Source of the DNA: Stictocephala bisonia
Lineage: Eukaryota > Arthropoda > Insecta > Hemiptera > Membracidae
NCBI GenBank assembly: GCA_035578905.1
Contig: JAQJVL010000517.1
Span: 558,001 to 622,000, forward strand
Direction: 5' to 3'
DNA: 64,000 bases
This document shows, in pieces, positions 12,401 through 26,900 of this stretch. Numbering within the stretch: position 1 is the stretch's first letter; each line of letters opens with the position of its first letter. The notes beneath the pieces are model-generated. The model was not told the DNA's origin. It worked only from the letters and a program-made list of their open reading frames with translations, and searched no databases. The translations under genes and the position numbers were made by a program.

Positions 12401-15400
12401 AGAATATAATCATAAATGAATAGAAGAACTAAAGACATTTTAGAAAGGAAACTATATCTGGTTGAATGGTTAGATTCTGATGAATCTGTGAAAAAGATGG
12501 CTCATTATTAGGAGTGGGAACAATCATTGTGATTACAAATTTACATATTAGTCTTCATTAAAGTATAGTGTGTTTTCTTAAAGTATAGTAAATACCATGG
12601 AATACATTATTTTAGTATTAGGTTATAAACTTTATTTTAAGAATTGATGTAACATCGTTGTTCTAATTATTATGATATTAGTTAATTATAAAATTGAAGA
12701 CAGCATCTATTACGCGTAATTTAGAAATATTGCCGTTTAAAAGCTCATCCCTCAAGGACCACTTGACTTTGAACATAAATGTAATTGATGCTATAAATAA
12801 TAATTGTATTCATGAATGTTAAGAACACGATAATTGACAATAATTAAATATGGTGAATTAACAAAATATAAATATAATAAAAATAAAGTATAGAGCTAAA
12901 ATTTAGTTATAGCTATATAAAGTTTATATTTTATAAACTAAAAATAAAATGTAGCTATCCAGACTGGTTCGCCGTCACATTGATGTGGATAGTCATAAGT
13001 TCACTGTATTTGAATTTTGGTGAAGATACTAAAGAAATCATAAATCAAACAGCTTTTCAATATTAGAATTCATTTTAAAGAATACAAAAATGAACAATAG
13101 TGTGACCCTGCCAAGTTATGCAGAACTTGTCCGGGGGGTCCAATAATTACATAAACAACTTTCCTTTTTTTTCAAAAGAATAGTTAAGTTTAGTGGTGTT
13201 TTAGGGCTGGCACCAAAATACTAAACATTTTAAATTAATTGCTACATAGTGTAATAATTATTTTTTCCAGCTAGTTTTAATAAATTTAATTGCTTTAGTC
13301 ACACAATCCTTATCCTATAAAATACAACTACCACAAGAATAAAACAGTGATTCATTAATTTAATATAACAACAACAAAAAACAATAACAAACAATAATAA
13401 ACAGGTAGTTAATAACTATAAATAACTTACTAATAATAAACAAAATAAAGTTTATTTTTATAAATGATAAGGTTCATGGGTAGATTAATATTTGAAGATT
13501 TCCAATGCTTCAAGTATTATATACCTATCATGAACAATCTAATACCAACAAATAACTTTCAAACAACAGATGATAAGGTTATTATAATTTATTGTCCATT
13601 GACATAATCTATTGTTTCTTAAAGATGATTTTTCATTATCAGTAAGATTGTCTAAGTTCTTAGAATGGAAATTTTCTCTAGTCAATATCATAGTTTACTC
13701 TGACATTCAACGAATGTGTGATTTCATTTTGTTGTTAGAAATCATGAAACATGGTTCTCATAAAAAAAACGCCTGAACATTGTCTTTGACTCATTATAAA
13801 CATCACAAATATTAGTATAATGCTGTATACAGTAATTTATTTCAATAAATATTCAGATTACAAGGACATCCTAAAGAGAGAGACAAGTTTGTGTCGCCTA
13901 TTTCATACATTTCTCTGTTATTTTCACGTATTCACATTCATTATTTGTAATTTGAAGTATGGACATTTTCTGAAAAAATCTTTATAAAACAGATAGTAGA
14001 AGTATTCTTTTCTGAGAAACATCTAACAAATGGTTTGAGGAAGTTAAGTGTGGCTTACCAAAATAAATCACTGTAATATTTGTACATTTAGTCTTATATT
14101 GTAATAAATGTGTGTTGTATGGCGTTCATTTGTATTGCACTTCTACCAAGACATAATATGCTAACTGAGGAAGTATTTTTAACAAAGCAGAAGTGCAGAT
14201 AGCAGAGTTGCGTCAGTGAAAAGGAAGAGTTGGCGAAGGAAGCCCTTAGCACCTACTTGTCAATACAGGGTGTGTAAAATGTCTGGAAACATCCAAATAT
14301 TTTCTTTTTTAATGCAAGTAGAAATTTTAAATTTCTATAATCTTGATGGGTATTGGGCACCTACTTTTTAGAATAATGTTTTGGCACTTCACACCAACAA
14401 CCAACAAGGGACGTTCTGTTGAGGATAGCGTCAATATTTTTTAAGGAAGCCTATTCATTGTGATACATCTCTTTAAAGTTTATAATTATTTACTGAATTG
14501 AATACCATAAACAGCATCTCTAAGGAATCACTCTATCATAAAACAGAGCACTTTCAGTATTGAAAATATTCTCATGTTAAACAATTTCATTTTAACTTGG
14601 TTCTTACCACAGTAGTGTGTTAGAGTAAATTCTTTAATGTTTGTAGGAATGTTTAATCGATGTGGAATAAAATTTTCATTTTAGACTCGTTTTATTAATA
14701 CAATTTTGATACAGTTTTATTTCAATAAAAGTTGTTTGGATAATGAATGTTGTATTAATTTATTTCTTATAATAATAAAAGTAATTTATGATGTCAGGAG
14801 AGTTTTAACACCAACCTTTTAGCACCATTTGGTGTCAAAGTAAATGTTTGAACTGTCGTCCCTCTTCAGTTTGACAATGAAGATAAAATTAAATTGTTGA
14901 ACATTAGCAAATTTTCAATACACAAAGTGCCCTATTTTCTAATAGAGTGGTTCCTTAGAGATGCGGTTAGTGGCATTCGATTCAGTTCACTATAACATTT
15001 AGTGATGTATCACAAGGTATAGGCTTCTATAAAGGATACTGACGATACCCTTAACAGGACGTCCCCTGTTAATGTGAAATGACAACACATTGGTCCACCA
15101 AAAAGTAGGTGCCCAAAACCTATCGAGTTTGTAGAAGTTTCAATTTCTACTTCCAGTAATACAGAAAATATTTGGGTGTTTCCAGACATTTTGCACACTC
15201 TGTATCGGCAGATTGATATTAAATAAACTATTCAACTTCTAATTCAGTTAGTTTGCAATCAGTGATTGAAGATAGAGATACAGTGTAAGTTTCTACTTCT
15301 TAAGCAGCTGGTGTCATTCATTTTCTCCGAGGCTGAGAGTGCTCAGTCGCAGACTGATCTTTTACGACTGAGCAAGGAGTTCTAGTTTTATGTAGATCAA

Positions 15401-18400
15401 TTAGGGATAAGTCATGTGAGCAAGTTTTTATGCATACAGAAATAGAATTAACAGCTGTTGTTTACTATTAAATGGTTTGTTTCAGATATATCGTCATTCG
15501 TACTATGCCGTGTATCAGGTTTATAATTTAAACACTAAGTAAGTAAATATTAATCTGTAGCTGTGATTTGTAGGCTTAAGCGGCCAGTGTCATTACTAAA
15601 ACTTAAAGCTTCCGGCAACAACCATGTCACAGTATTATTTACAATACTTACATTACCTAGTGTTTTGCATATAGTGTGATGTGGCATCCTCAGTGGTTTC
15701 TCTCTCTCTGCGTCTCAGATGGCAATACACTCTCTTTGCTATATATTTTGGTTATATTTTTTTCTATTATTGAAAAAACTTCACTCGCCAGTTCACATGG
15801 ACATGCAGGGCTGTGCAAGAACTTTATTCAACAAGTGAATTAGCGACTGTTAACTCAGTTGGGGATTTGAACCTTGGACCTTGTCCTCCGCAGTCCATAG
15901 CCTTATGCATTGAGCCAACATGCCGGCAACATATAAGCAAGACTATATAAACCAGTTCTGCAGATGAGGGGTAAAATCTACCACATAAACCACCCTAAAA
16001 CCAACATCATGACACCCCTCAAATTAAGTGATCATTGGCATCCATCTTGTTTTAATATATACAAGATTGTGTTCCATGACTCCTGAAATCTTCTCTCAGC
16101 CTGAAATCTCTTAAACTTTCATCTTTATTGAAATTATTGTCGTTCTAGAATATTTCTATTGATTCTCGTACAAATCAGGAGTAGTAACAGGGATATTAAC
16201 TAGAACTTTAAGAAGAGTGATAATAATTTCAATAAAGATGACTGTTTAAGAATTTTGAAGGTATGGGAACCAATGTTGAACAGATTGACACAAGATTGAC
16301 GTCAATGCCATCTTTGCCGGTGAGGTGGCATAGTGGCTAAGGCTTTGGACTGCAGAGGGCTTTGTCCAAGGTTCGAATCCCCAACTGAGCTAACAGTCGG
16401 TACTTCATTTGGTGAATAAAGATCAACCTGTAGGCTCATGTGAACTGGTAAGTGAAGTTTTTATTTAAAAAAAATGATCATTTGATTTTAGGTGAAATGA
16501 AAATAAATGAAATGAAAATAAATTTATTCCCCAAACATTCAAATGTATACATCAGTAAGTCAAATGATATTGTTCGACATAATAATAATACAAAAATACA
16601 TTGAAAAATAATACAAATAATCACTAAACAAATTGTCTAAGACAAAAACAAAAATAATAAAAATCTTACAGTAATTCCTTTTTCAATTCAATTCAATTCA
16701 AAAATCCTTTATTCATTAGATTGTACATTGCACAATGAATAGCGTCAACATCAAAAATCAGTTCTTATAACAATTATATTACTACTTATAATAATTGATA
16801 CATAAATACAATTGTATACATCAATAGAAACTTAAAAAATTAGCTTAAAATTAGATAAACAGGTAACTAGATAGAATACATAGATGTACTACTTTTATCA
16901 GAAGTTGCATTCCCAGAACTCCTCCATTGAATATGGTGCTAGTTTAATCAGCAAATCTTTTAACTCTCTTCTAAACTTAATTAAATTTTGTTGTATCAAA
17001 AACTCTCTTGGAAGGTGATACAGTAGTTTAGTGCCTACAAATGTTGTTTTTTTTTTGTATAAAATTGTAAATTATGAGGTTCAACTTGTCTATTTGTACG
17101 AGTATTATAATTATGCCTACTAGTTTCTTGTAGAAAATCTGTATGTACTTTTGTATAAGCTACAGTTTCCAGAATATATAATCCAAAAACTGTTGGAATC
17201 CCTAATTCTACAAATATATGTTTCACTGATTGGTCCCTTTTTAAGTTAAACATTATTTTAAGTGCCTTTTTTTGTTGAAGCAGTATCCTATCAAGATTCC
17301 TTTTTGTCGTGGAGCCATACACACTTATCCCATAGGCTAGGTGTGAATGGACCATAGCATAGTAAATTTGTGTTTGAGTTTTTAAACTGCTTATTTTAGA
17401 CATTTGTCTTAGGGCATACAAACCAGATGACATTTTACTAACAACGTGGTCAATATGTTTATCCCATGAGAGATTTTTATCTATAACTAGGCCAAGAAAT
17501 TTTGTATGCTCAACTTGTTCTAATGCTGTGTTGTCCAATAAAATTGTTGGTTGATCATTTCCTCTATTTTGTTTTGTACAAAAAGATATCAAATTAGTTT
17601 TGTTTAAATTTATGAGGAGGTTTTTGCTATCAAAAAAGTCTTTCATGATTGAAAGGCAAATGAAAGATGATTCTTCAATACATTCCATGGTCTTTCCAGA
17701 TATCATTACATTGGAGTCATCGGCATACAAACAAATATTACTGCCCCTAGGGATCAGCTCTGGTAAACCTTTCAGGTAGCAAAGAAACAGTAGTGGACCT
17801 AAAATAGATCCTTGTGGCACTCCATGTAGTATTTCTAACCTATGAGAGTTAAACTTCCTCAAATATATGTATTTATCATTAATTTCCGACTCAAGATTTT
17901 CAATTTCCACATATTGTTTACGATTAGCTAAATAGGACCTAAACCAGTTTAGTTCTTTACCAGAAATACCCAAAATTGATAGGGTTTTTAACAACTCTTT
18001 ATGAGAAACACTATCGAAGGCTCTACTGAGATCCAGGAAAATACCTACTACTTTTTCTCCTCTATCAATTGACTCAATTATTGAACTAATGAAGTCAATT
18101 CCCGCTGTTATTGTTGATTTTCCTGATTGAAATCCATGTTGCTCCTTATCCTTTACATGGGAAAAGCCTACATGGGTATACTGCCTGAGCGTAGGCTGAG
18201 TTGCAAGTATTGTATTCAAAAAGGACCAAAATGTAATTGTTTTATCGCAGATTATTATATAAGGGGAAAATATTTTAAATGTATGTCTATACTAACTAAA
18301 ATATACATAAATAAATAAGAATATAAAGTAAACAAGTATTTTAAAAGAAGGAAAAAATAGATAATATTTATAAATAATAATAATAATAATATGAACTTTG

Positions 18401-21400
18401 AAAGATGGAAAAGTGGTAGCACAAATTAATTTACTAATTAACACTTCAATGACATTGCAACTCGGAGGTGTGGCAATCATATTCAAAAAGTAATTACTGA
18501 CTGTATGTCAATTTAGGAAGCGCCAGGGAAACAAATGCATGCAGGATGATGCCCTGTGAATACTTCTCCCAATGACTACAGAACTGCAGTCATTACTTCT
18601 CGTCATCCAGTCTCAACACAAGACCCTCCAAACAAAGGCCCACTCATACAGAACTGGCCTCGGCCACAGTTCACGCAGTGGAGGGGGGGGGAGGCGAGCA
18701 TCAAATCTGCCCGTAGACACTCGTAATGGCATTCTCTGCTCCCTCCAAACCTATTAGATTGATCCAATCAGTTACCTGTGTTTTGAATATAAATATTGAA
18801 GTACAAGAGAATAAATTTAAATTGGGGTAATTCCATCGGAGATTTAAAAGCAATGCATGTGCAATGTAGACCGGAGTAGTAGTTGAAAATGATTTATTAA
18901 TAGGCAGTGTGACAAAACCTACATTAGCAGAGTAACATGTACTGTAAGTGTGTAAAATTGGAGAGAATTTAGAATTATAATCTTTGAATATAAATAGCAT
19001 CAAATGTGTAATAAAGAGTTGACAGATATTAAGGACTGATACATCTTGGAATATGGCGTCCGCTCAGTGGTGGCTATCAACGTGGACACTACTAGAGAAG
19101 TCTAGGGTAAAAGACTTGGGTGGTAGTCACTGTGCGGATGTTGTGTGGGGGAGATAACTGAGTATCAGGCTTGTCAATTAGCTGAAAATCAGACCAGCAC
19201 TATGTGGTTCAGATTCCATGTAAAGCTGTAGGTCCCTTAGTTGCCCTGGCTGTTGGGCTATTAATAAATTGCCCTTTCTGAGGAACAGTTGAACTCAGTT
19301 AGTAAACAGACTACACTCATCCACACTCATCCTACACTCATATAATCATTCATTCGCATTAAAATACCAACAACGTTGTGTCGACGTCTCATATGTAAGA
19401 ATTGTTGTGTTGTCATCATGAGACTCCATTACCTACGCACAGCCAGCCTGCCTAGGCTAATTAGATACAGTAAATAAATGTTATGTAATCAAATCTATTA
19501 CTAGAGCACATAAAATTTCCTGTTACAAACAAAGAATATTAATATAAAAAGGTTTTTAACTGGAAACTAGTAAATGAAACTTATAACAGCGAGAAACAAA
19601 TTACACTATTAATAAAACTAACTGTATCCAGTAAAAAGAACTAATATTAATAAAGACTAGTGAGTTTACAAATTATCAGATGTGTAATGAGAGAGACAAT
19701 GTTTTAAACAGTAGGTTAAAATTACAAAGAGCTTATGGATTATAAAAAGATATACTTTTAAAAGTGAAATCGCATTATCATATCCTAGCAAGTGCATATA
19801 TACATGTTATATTAATTAGAAGAAATACATAAGTAATAAACTACCTTATAAAGTAACTCTAGATAAGTAAAGAGTATGACATTTTAATTGAAAAGTAGTG
19901 TAAAAAGAAAATATTTGTGCAAATATGTAAGTATATAAAAGAGTATACAATCTGAAAATGTTATTATAAAGATATTTATTTAAAATAAGTAATAAAAGAT
20001 TATGACATTTTAATTGAAAAACAATGTAAAAAAAAGATTTTTAAGTATTTTACACAAATGTGTAAATAAATAAAAACATGTACTACCTGAAAATGTTATT
20101 ATAAATATATCTATTTAAAATTAAGCAAGAAATGATTATACATTGTAATAATAACAAATTATAACATTTTAATTGAAAAACAATGTAAAAAGAAGACTTT
20201 TAAGTATTTTACATAAATGTGTAAATAAATAAAAACATATACTACCTGAAAATGTTACTATAAAGATATCTATTTAAATTAATTATTATAAAACCTAAAC
20301 AGAAAAATGTTATTCTTCTCATCTTGAAAGAAATTTTAGAAATAAAATATTTAAACAGCCTTACTTGAAGTCTTGTCTACTTATCATACATGTCGAGTTG
20401 CTCCATGGCCATCACACTTATCACCTCGTCGCCCTCACGCCTCTTGACCAGCACCTTGCCGTTGGTGAAAGAAGCGAACACCAGCTTCTTCTCTCTGTAA
20501 AGTCTTCTAGCGCAACCCATCAGTGCTTTGTTGTCGCTTGTAAGGTGCTCGTTAAGATAGACAGGAGACGGTTCCAAGGTAATCGAAAAGTGGGTGGCGT
20601 TGAGTCCTCTCTTCATTCTCGCAGCTCGAACCCAGGACTCCTTATCGTTTCTGGAGAGGAACTGCACTATAATAGGTGGGTGAATGGGTTTCTTAGAGAA
20701 ACGCCGTAACCTATGCGCTATGTAGATGCTGCCACGGCTGTAACCAACTCCTATAGCTCTGGTGACGTGACATAGTACGTCATAAACCTCCTCCCCAGCC
20801 GTCAACGGGATACCCTGAATCTCCAGGTTAGCAGCCCTAGAGTGTTGTTCTACTTAGAGCAAACGTTCTACTTACTTTGCTCTACGTACTTTCTAAGTAC
20901 TTGTTCTACTTAGAGCAAACTTGTTGAGGCGCGCACCTCATCCCTCGTGGCGTCACTGGCCTCCTCCAGCTTGTCACAGTGACGGTTTGTAATTACTTGT
21001 TCCTCTTCGACAGCTCAAACCTTGGTACTAAGAACCTTCATATCCTCAGAGAGGGTCAACATTACTTGAACTCCACCAATCTGGTTTGTTAAGTCACTCC
21101 TCATGGCGCTCAGAGCTTCCAGTATGGATTTCTTGTCATCGATCTCCTCCGTACTGCGAGTTGATGTGGTAGAGGCAGTTTCACCCTTACATAGATCACA
21201 TTTCCACATTTTCAGTTTGGCTTTGGTGAGGGTCTGAGATGAACCAATGCGTGTACAAGCTGGGTGGAACGATTGTTTGCAATCCACGCACATCACTCCA
21301 ACCTCGGCTAGACATCACGTCGGTATTACACTTACCGCACTTGTTGGACATGACACTCACAGTTGCAATCAGAAGAATAAATTAAATAAATAAAACTCAA

Positions 21401-23896
21401 ACTGTGACGTAACGAAATAAAACAGTAATGAATTTAATTTGTATGTTAAGTTAGGTTAAAGAACTCGATTCAAGCAGACTGGACAGGACTCTGCGTGAAT
21501 CAGCTAATGAAAGGCGAGTCCGATAAGCAGTCCTCACTCATCGACGTCCTGATAACATGTTGGTTTAAGGGTGGGTCACATGATTTGTGTTGCCCGCCAA
21601 GCAGAACTAATTTGACGAGGCTTACCTATATAGCTTTTTTATTGCAATCTCTGTCTTAGAAACACCACTAAGAATGCTACATCATAGTATGGACAAAACG
21701 TTTGGTAATGTAATAATACCTTGAAAAGATCATTATTACTGGAAGCTTCATTTTTTAGTATTAATGTGTGTTTCAGTTATAAACTGTATAACTGAAGTAA
21801 TATTTAAACTGTATAGCTGAAGTAATATTTATTGAGCTATGGCTCTGACCCTACTAGAATTTTACAAACCTACGTCACCTGATGAATCGTATATCCCTAT
21901 TCCAATTTACATGGCTTGTTTACGGGAATTACTGAACTGAATGGCCAAAGTTTTGAAAAAATATGTATTTTTTATTTTGCAAACAGGTAATACTTAAAGA
22001 AATGTACTAATATGAGATCAAATACTTTATTGTCTTATTGAAAATGTAATAATGTTTTAAAAAATAAATCAAACCATCTCTGCCAAACACCAGGCAGTAA
22101 AGAGTTGCATGTGAACCAAACTGTATGTGCATGGGTGGGTGGGTCAATACCACCTAACGTGTATGAATGATACCACCTATTAAAGCTTGATCTTTGATTC
22201 ATTTACTCAAAAATTCAATTACTACTATTACAATAGTTTAAATGTACATATTTGATATGTTTTAAGGCTTAGGTACGTAAAACTAATCAGTACATTTAAT
22301 TAAATTTACCAATACATTTACTATTTATTTCTTACGACTATATTAAAACAATTCATAACACAAATTTAATCAACCTCACTTATACTCAAACATGCTCATC
22401 AAAATTTAATTGTTAAAGATTTCATCTACTTAAATCCAGAATCATTCATTTTATCAAATCCAAAATTTTAACTTATGTGCTCTGGATCAATTAATTTTCC
22501 AAGATAGAATAATTTTTTAGCAGTTTTTAAAGTTTTCTCCTAAAATCAGATAAAAAAAGCAATGAAATTCAAATATTTAAAAAAAACTGTATAGATTACA
22601 AGTTTTACAATAGTATTAACGAGACCAAAAAAGATCCTTTTTTTCCTCAGCTATTAATTAAATTCTTAATCATAATTGAACTTTATTTTTTAAACTTCAC
22701 TCGTCAGTTCACATGGGACGATAGGCCTGTGCGTCATGAACTTTATTTAACGAGTGAAGTACCGGCCGCTGGCTCAGTGGGGATTTGAACCTTGGCCCTT
22801 GCCCTCCGCAGTTCGAAGCCTTAGCCACTGAGCCACCACACCGGCAACTTATAACTGTGATCATTCTATTTTACTAACCAAAGAGATTATGAAGTCGTAG
22901 TGAAGTTCCTCATTCTGGTGTAGCTTGGGAAACCAACAAGCCTTTGGTTTTTGCTATTTATTTTCTTATTTATATCTTTCTCGCAGTGTCTGTTAACTAC
23001 AAAATGTAACAAGGTATGTTTGGTTGATAAAACTTTGTTTTATATCAGGAAGAGCACATACATCACCATGAAGAACCTTCAACTGGCAGTGATGGCTCCA
23101 GAGACAAATGCAATTGCGTATGTTGATAAGAACAATATTTACTACAGAGCCAACCCAGAGAGTGAGACATCTGATGTCCAGCTAACATATGATGGTGTCA
23201 ATGGCAGATTGTACAATGGAGTTCCAGATTGGGTCTACGAAGGTAACGTATTTAAAACGCCATTTTAAGCGCTATTAATTTTTGTTTTCCTTAATTAAAA
23301 ATTATTATATCATTGCTTAATTCTTGGTAAGACAACTTTTAACCATTCAGGGTGGGAATTACTTGATATATCCAATTTGTTTTGTATAATTTCAATTTTG
23401 TTGCATACTTTTTTTGAATGTCCAGTTATTATAATATCCATGTATATTTGTTGAGTTATTTAAATGTCCTTTAACGTTTTACACTTGTATAAAGTCTAAA
23501 TAATTAAAAAAAGACAATCGTGTCCTCCTCCTCCTCCTCCTCTTATTATTAGTAAAAATTTGCAAAATACGAATTGTTTTGTGCAACTATCATAGAAGCA
23601 TTAATCTTGTCGACTTCCACCCTATATGCTAGACACCGTTTATTTAGGATGGGCCCTCCACCACTATACCACAGACCAGTGCTACTATTAATTCGATTAA
23701 TTTTTTAAAATTAGTTAGTTAATAATTAATTAACCACTCGTACTTTAGACAACAAATGTACAACTCTCTGCCATTTGACTTGAAAAGTAATAGTTTTCCC
23801 AGTTTCAAAACAAAAGTAAAGGATTTTCTAAATTAAAGGATATTCTAACATTAAATAAATGTTAGAGCCATAAAACATTTTACTACTATAATAATA

Positions 23897-23973
<77 letters not shown>

Positions 23974-26900
23974 TTATATATATAAAATATATATATATTA
24001 TATATATATATATATTATATATATACAGGGTGTCCCAGAACTCTCTGGAACTTTTCAGCAAAAATTGTTCCTTAGATCAAGACAAACATATTTCATAATA
24101 TAAACATGGGTCTACGGTGACTAGTTTACTGTCATGTCTGAATGTATTTCTTACTAATTATTTTATAACTCAAGAATTATTTAAGATAGAAACTTCAAAT
24201 TTAGTATGCATGTATAGTTTAACAGTAAAACAAGGGAGTAAAATATCATTGCTGTAAATAGATTGATTTCAAAATGGCGGCCTTTTAAATTCTTTAATGT
24301 CAAATTTCATGAAAACCGTTATAGCTATAAAAAAGTTAAAACTAAGTAAACATTGAAAAATTATGAGACAAATCAAACAACACCATATTTACTGAAATCA
24401 AATAATAAATAACAAAGGTGTGACAATTTTTGTAAATCAATGTAATTTCCATAATCCAACAATGCATACCTAAAACATAGTTTAACTGCAAATATGAGGC
24501 GCTGTGCATCATTAGTCAGCTGTTTTACTTGTAGATTCACTTCATCTTAACAATGAGTTGGTGATTTATGAACTATTTAATTTGAACTATGAATCAGCTG
24601 TTTATTTGTAACACATTGTTGATTGATATAAAGGGAAGTAAGCATTAGCTGTTAGGTGTCAAAAATTTGTTTTAATACAGTAGTATTGTTTTTTTTATTT
24701 ATTTATTTTTCATTTTATTAAACAGCCAAGTATATTGATTAAAAACATGAATAACGATACAAGTGAGGAAACTGTGAACTGCATGTGAAATTAGAACTTT
24801 TATGTCGTGGCTAATGGCAATCCAAAACAAGCTTGAATATCTTTTAATAGGACCCTACATTTTACCTAAGAGATTTCAAGTACCTTGTTTTTCCCACACA
24901 CATCTTCCATGAATGATTAGCAGATGTGCCACTTCATAATCAGACATGATATGTGGTCTCAACATGATGGAGCTCCAGTTCATTTTGGTATGGGCGTCAG
25001 AGACTACTTAAATGTTAGGCCTACATTTGAACAGAGGTGGTTGGGACGTGGTGGACCTGTACATTGGCCTGCCAGATCCCCTGATCTCAAGCCATTTGAC
25101 TTTATTCTGTGGGGGCACTTGAAAGAACTGGTACACGGCACAACAGTAGAGAGTGAAATATACTTGGTTGGAAGAATTGTAGAAGCTGCAGCAAGAATTC
25201 AGGAGAATGTAAATACTTTTGAGTTCATCGATCTGTAGTACAATGTTGGAGACTGTGCAATCAATCTTGTTTTCAGTCATCATTTTTAGCAACTTTTATA
25301 AATTCGGTTTTTGGAAATATTTGCCATTCTATTTTATAAATAATTTATTAATAATAAACAACTGACTCATTGTTAACATGAAGTGGATATAAAACAGTTC
25401 ATTAATGATGCGCAGCACCTCAGTTAAACTATGTTTTAGGTATGCATTGTTGTATTATGTAAATTACATTGATTTGCAAAAATTGTCACACCTTTGTTAT
25501 TTATTATTCGATTTCAGTAAATAAGGTGTTGTTTGATTTGACTCTTAATTTTATAATTTTTACTTAACTTTTTCTATAGCTATATCGGTTTTAGTGAAAT
25601 TTACATTAAAGAATTTAAAAGGCCGCCATTTTGAAATCAATCTATTTACAGCAATGATATTTTACTCCCTTGTTTTAACTGTTAAACTACACATGTACAC
25701 TAAATTTGAAGTTTCTATCTGAGATAATTCTTGAGCTATAAAATAATTTGTAAAAAAACACGTATAGACAGACAGACAGTAAACTAGACAGTCACTGTAG
25801 ACCCATGTTTATATTATGAAATATGTTTGTCTTGACCTAAGGAACTATTTTTGCTGAAAAGTTCCAGAGAGTTCCGGGACACCCTGTATATTATTGTTAA
25901 GTTGTTTGACTTGAGTTAACTTGTAAAACAGAGTCTGTACTTTGAAGTTCGCTTGAAATAAAAACCTTATTAATTAATTAATAATTTGCACAATTAGTTA
26001 ATAATTTGCACGGAAAAAACTATCAGCTGCAGCCAAACTAAGGAATCAAAGGATCAAACTAAGGATGTGCCAATCTGCTACTTTTGCTTAACTGATGTAA
26101 CAGTTCAATTTGCCAGTGCATATCAGTTTAAATTAAGTTACAGGAAGTCAGGCATTCAGTTATGTTGAAACTAACCGCAAAAGTCCAAACGAATTATCAA
26201 GTGGTCTTGAGTTTTCACTGAATGACAAATACAAACTGATTTATTTAAGACTTGCGTCGGTTTTCATGTTTCAACAGGAAATCAAGCGGTCTGATAAAAA
26301 TAGAAGCAGAACAGGCGAGCAGGATGTATGGAATATCCATTTTGTGTTGCATCAGGTGGTCTTGCGCATCAGTTAATTTTCACATCAGTTAAATTGTATC
26401 AATTGATGCAAAGAAACTGATGCGGTTACTTTTGGCCATCTCTAATTCAAACTGACTATCGTTAGCGTTGTACCTGGCCACAGTACAATACCAATTACAA
26501 TACTTAGGCCTCTTGCTAGCCTAACGGTTAGCACTCCTGACTTCAATGCAGGAGGTTGCAGATTCAAATCCTGGGAGGTCCAACTAAATTTAGCTTGATG
26601 AGTTTGGACCGTTGTCCCATTACAACGTTTGAAAAGTTAATATAAAGTACCACTAGCGTTGAAATAAATTTAAAAAAATTTTCTTAAATAAAAATACCTT
26701 GACCACTCGTTCAATTCAACACCAAAGATGTCTTGGAATTTTCATGTTGTTAATAGGCCATGACATAATATTTAGTCAAACAGCTCTGAAGAGCTAAATA
26801 TAAAATAGCTAAATGTAGACTTTTTTGGTTACTAAATAAGTCTCTCTTATCAATGTGGTGTTAATTTATGAAAGCTGAATTAAAGATGAAATTCAGCTCA

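Noticed and set aside
16315..16390. Possible tRNA gene with A and B boxes
   Set aside because: It is the head of a repeated SINE; cloverleaf pairing is not maintained and four more copies exist.
23828..24061. Ile/Tyr-rich minus-strand frame
   Set aside because: It is the translation of a (TA)n microsatellite.
26510..26585. Possible tRNA gene
   Set aside because: No closing acceptor stem; followed by a SINE-like body and A-rich tail.
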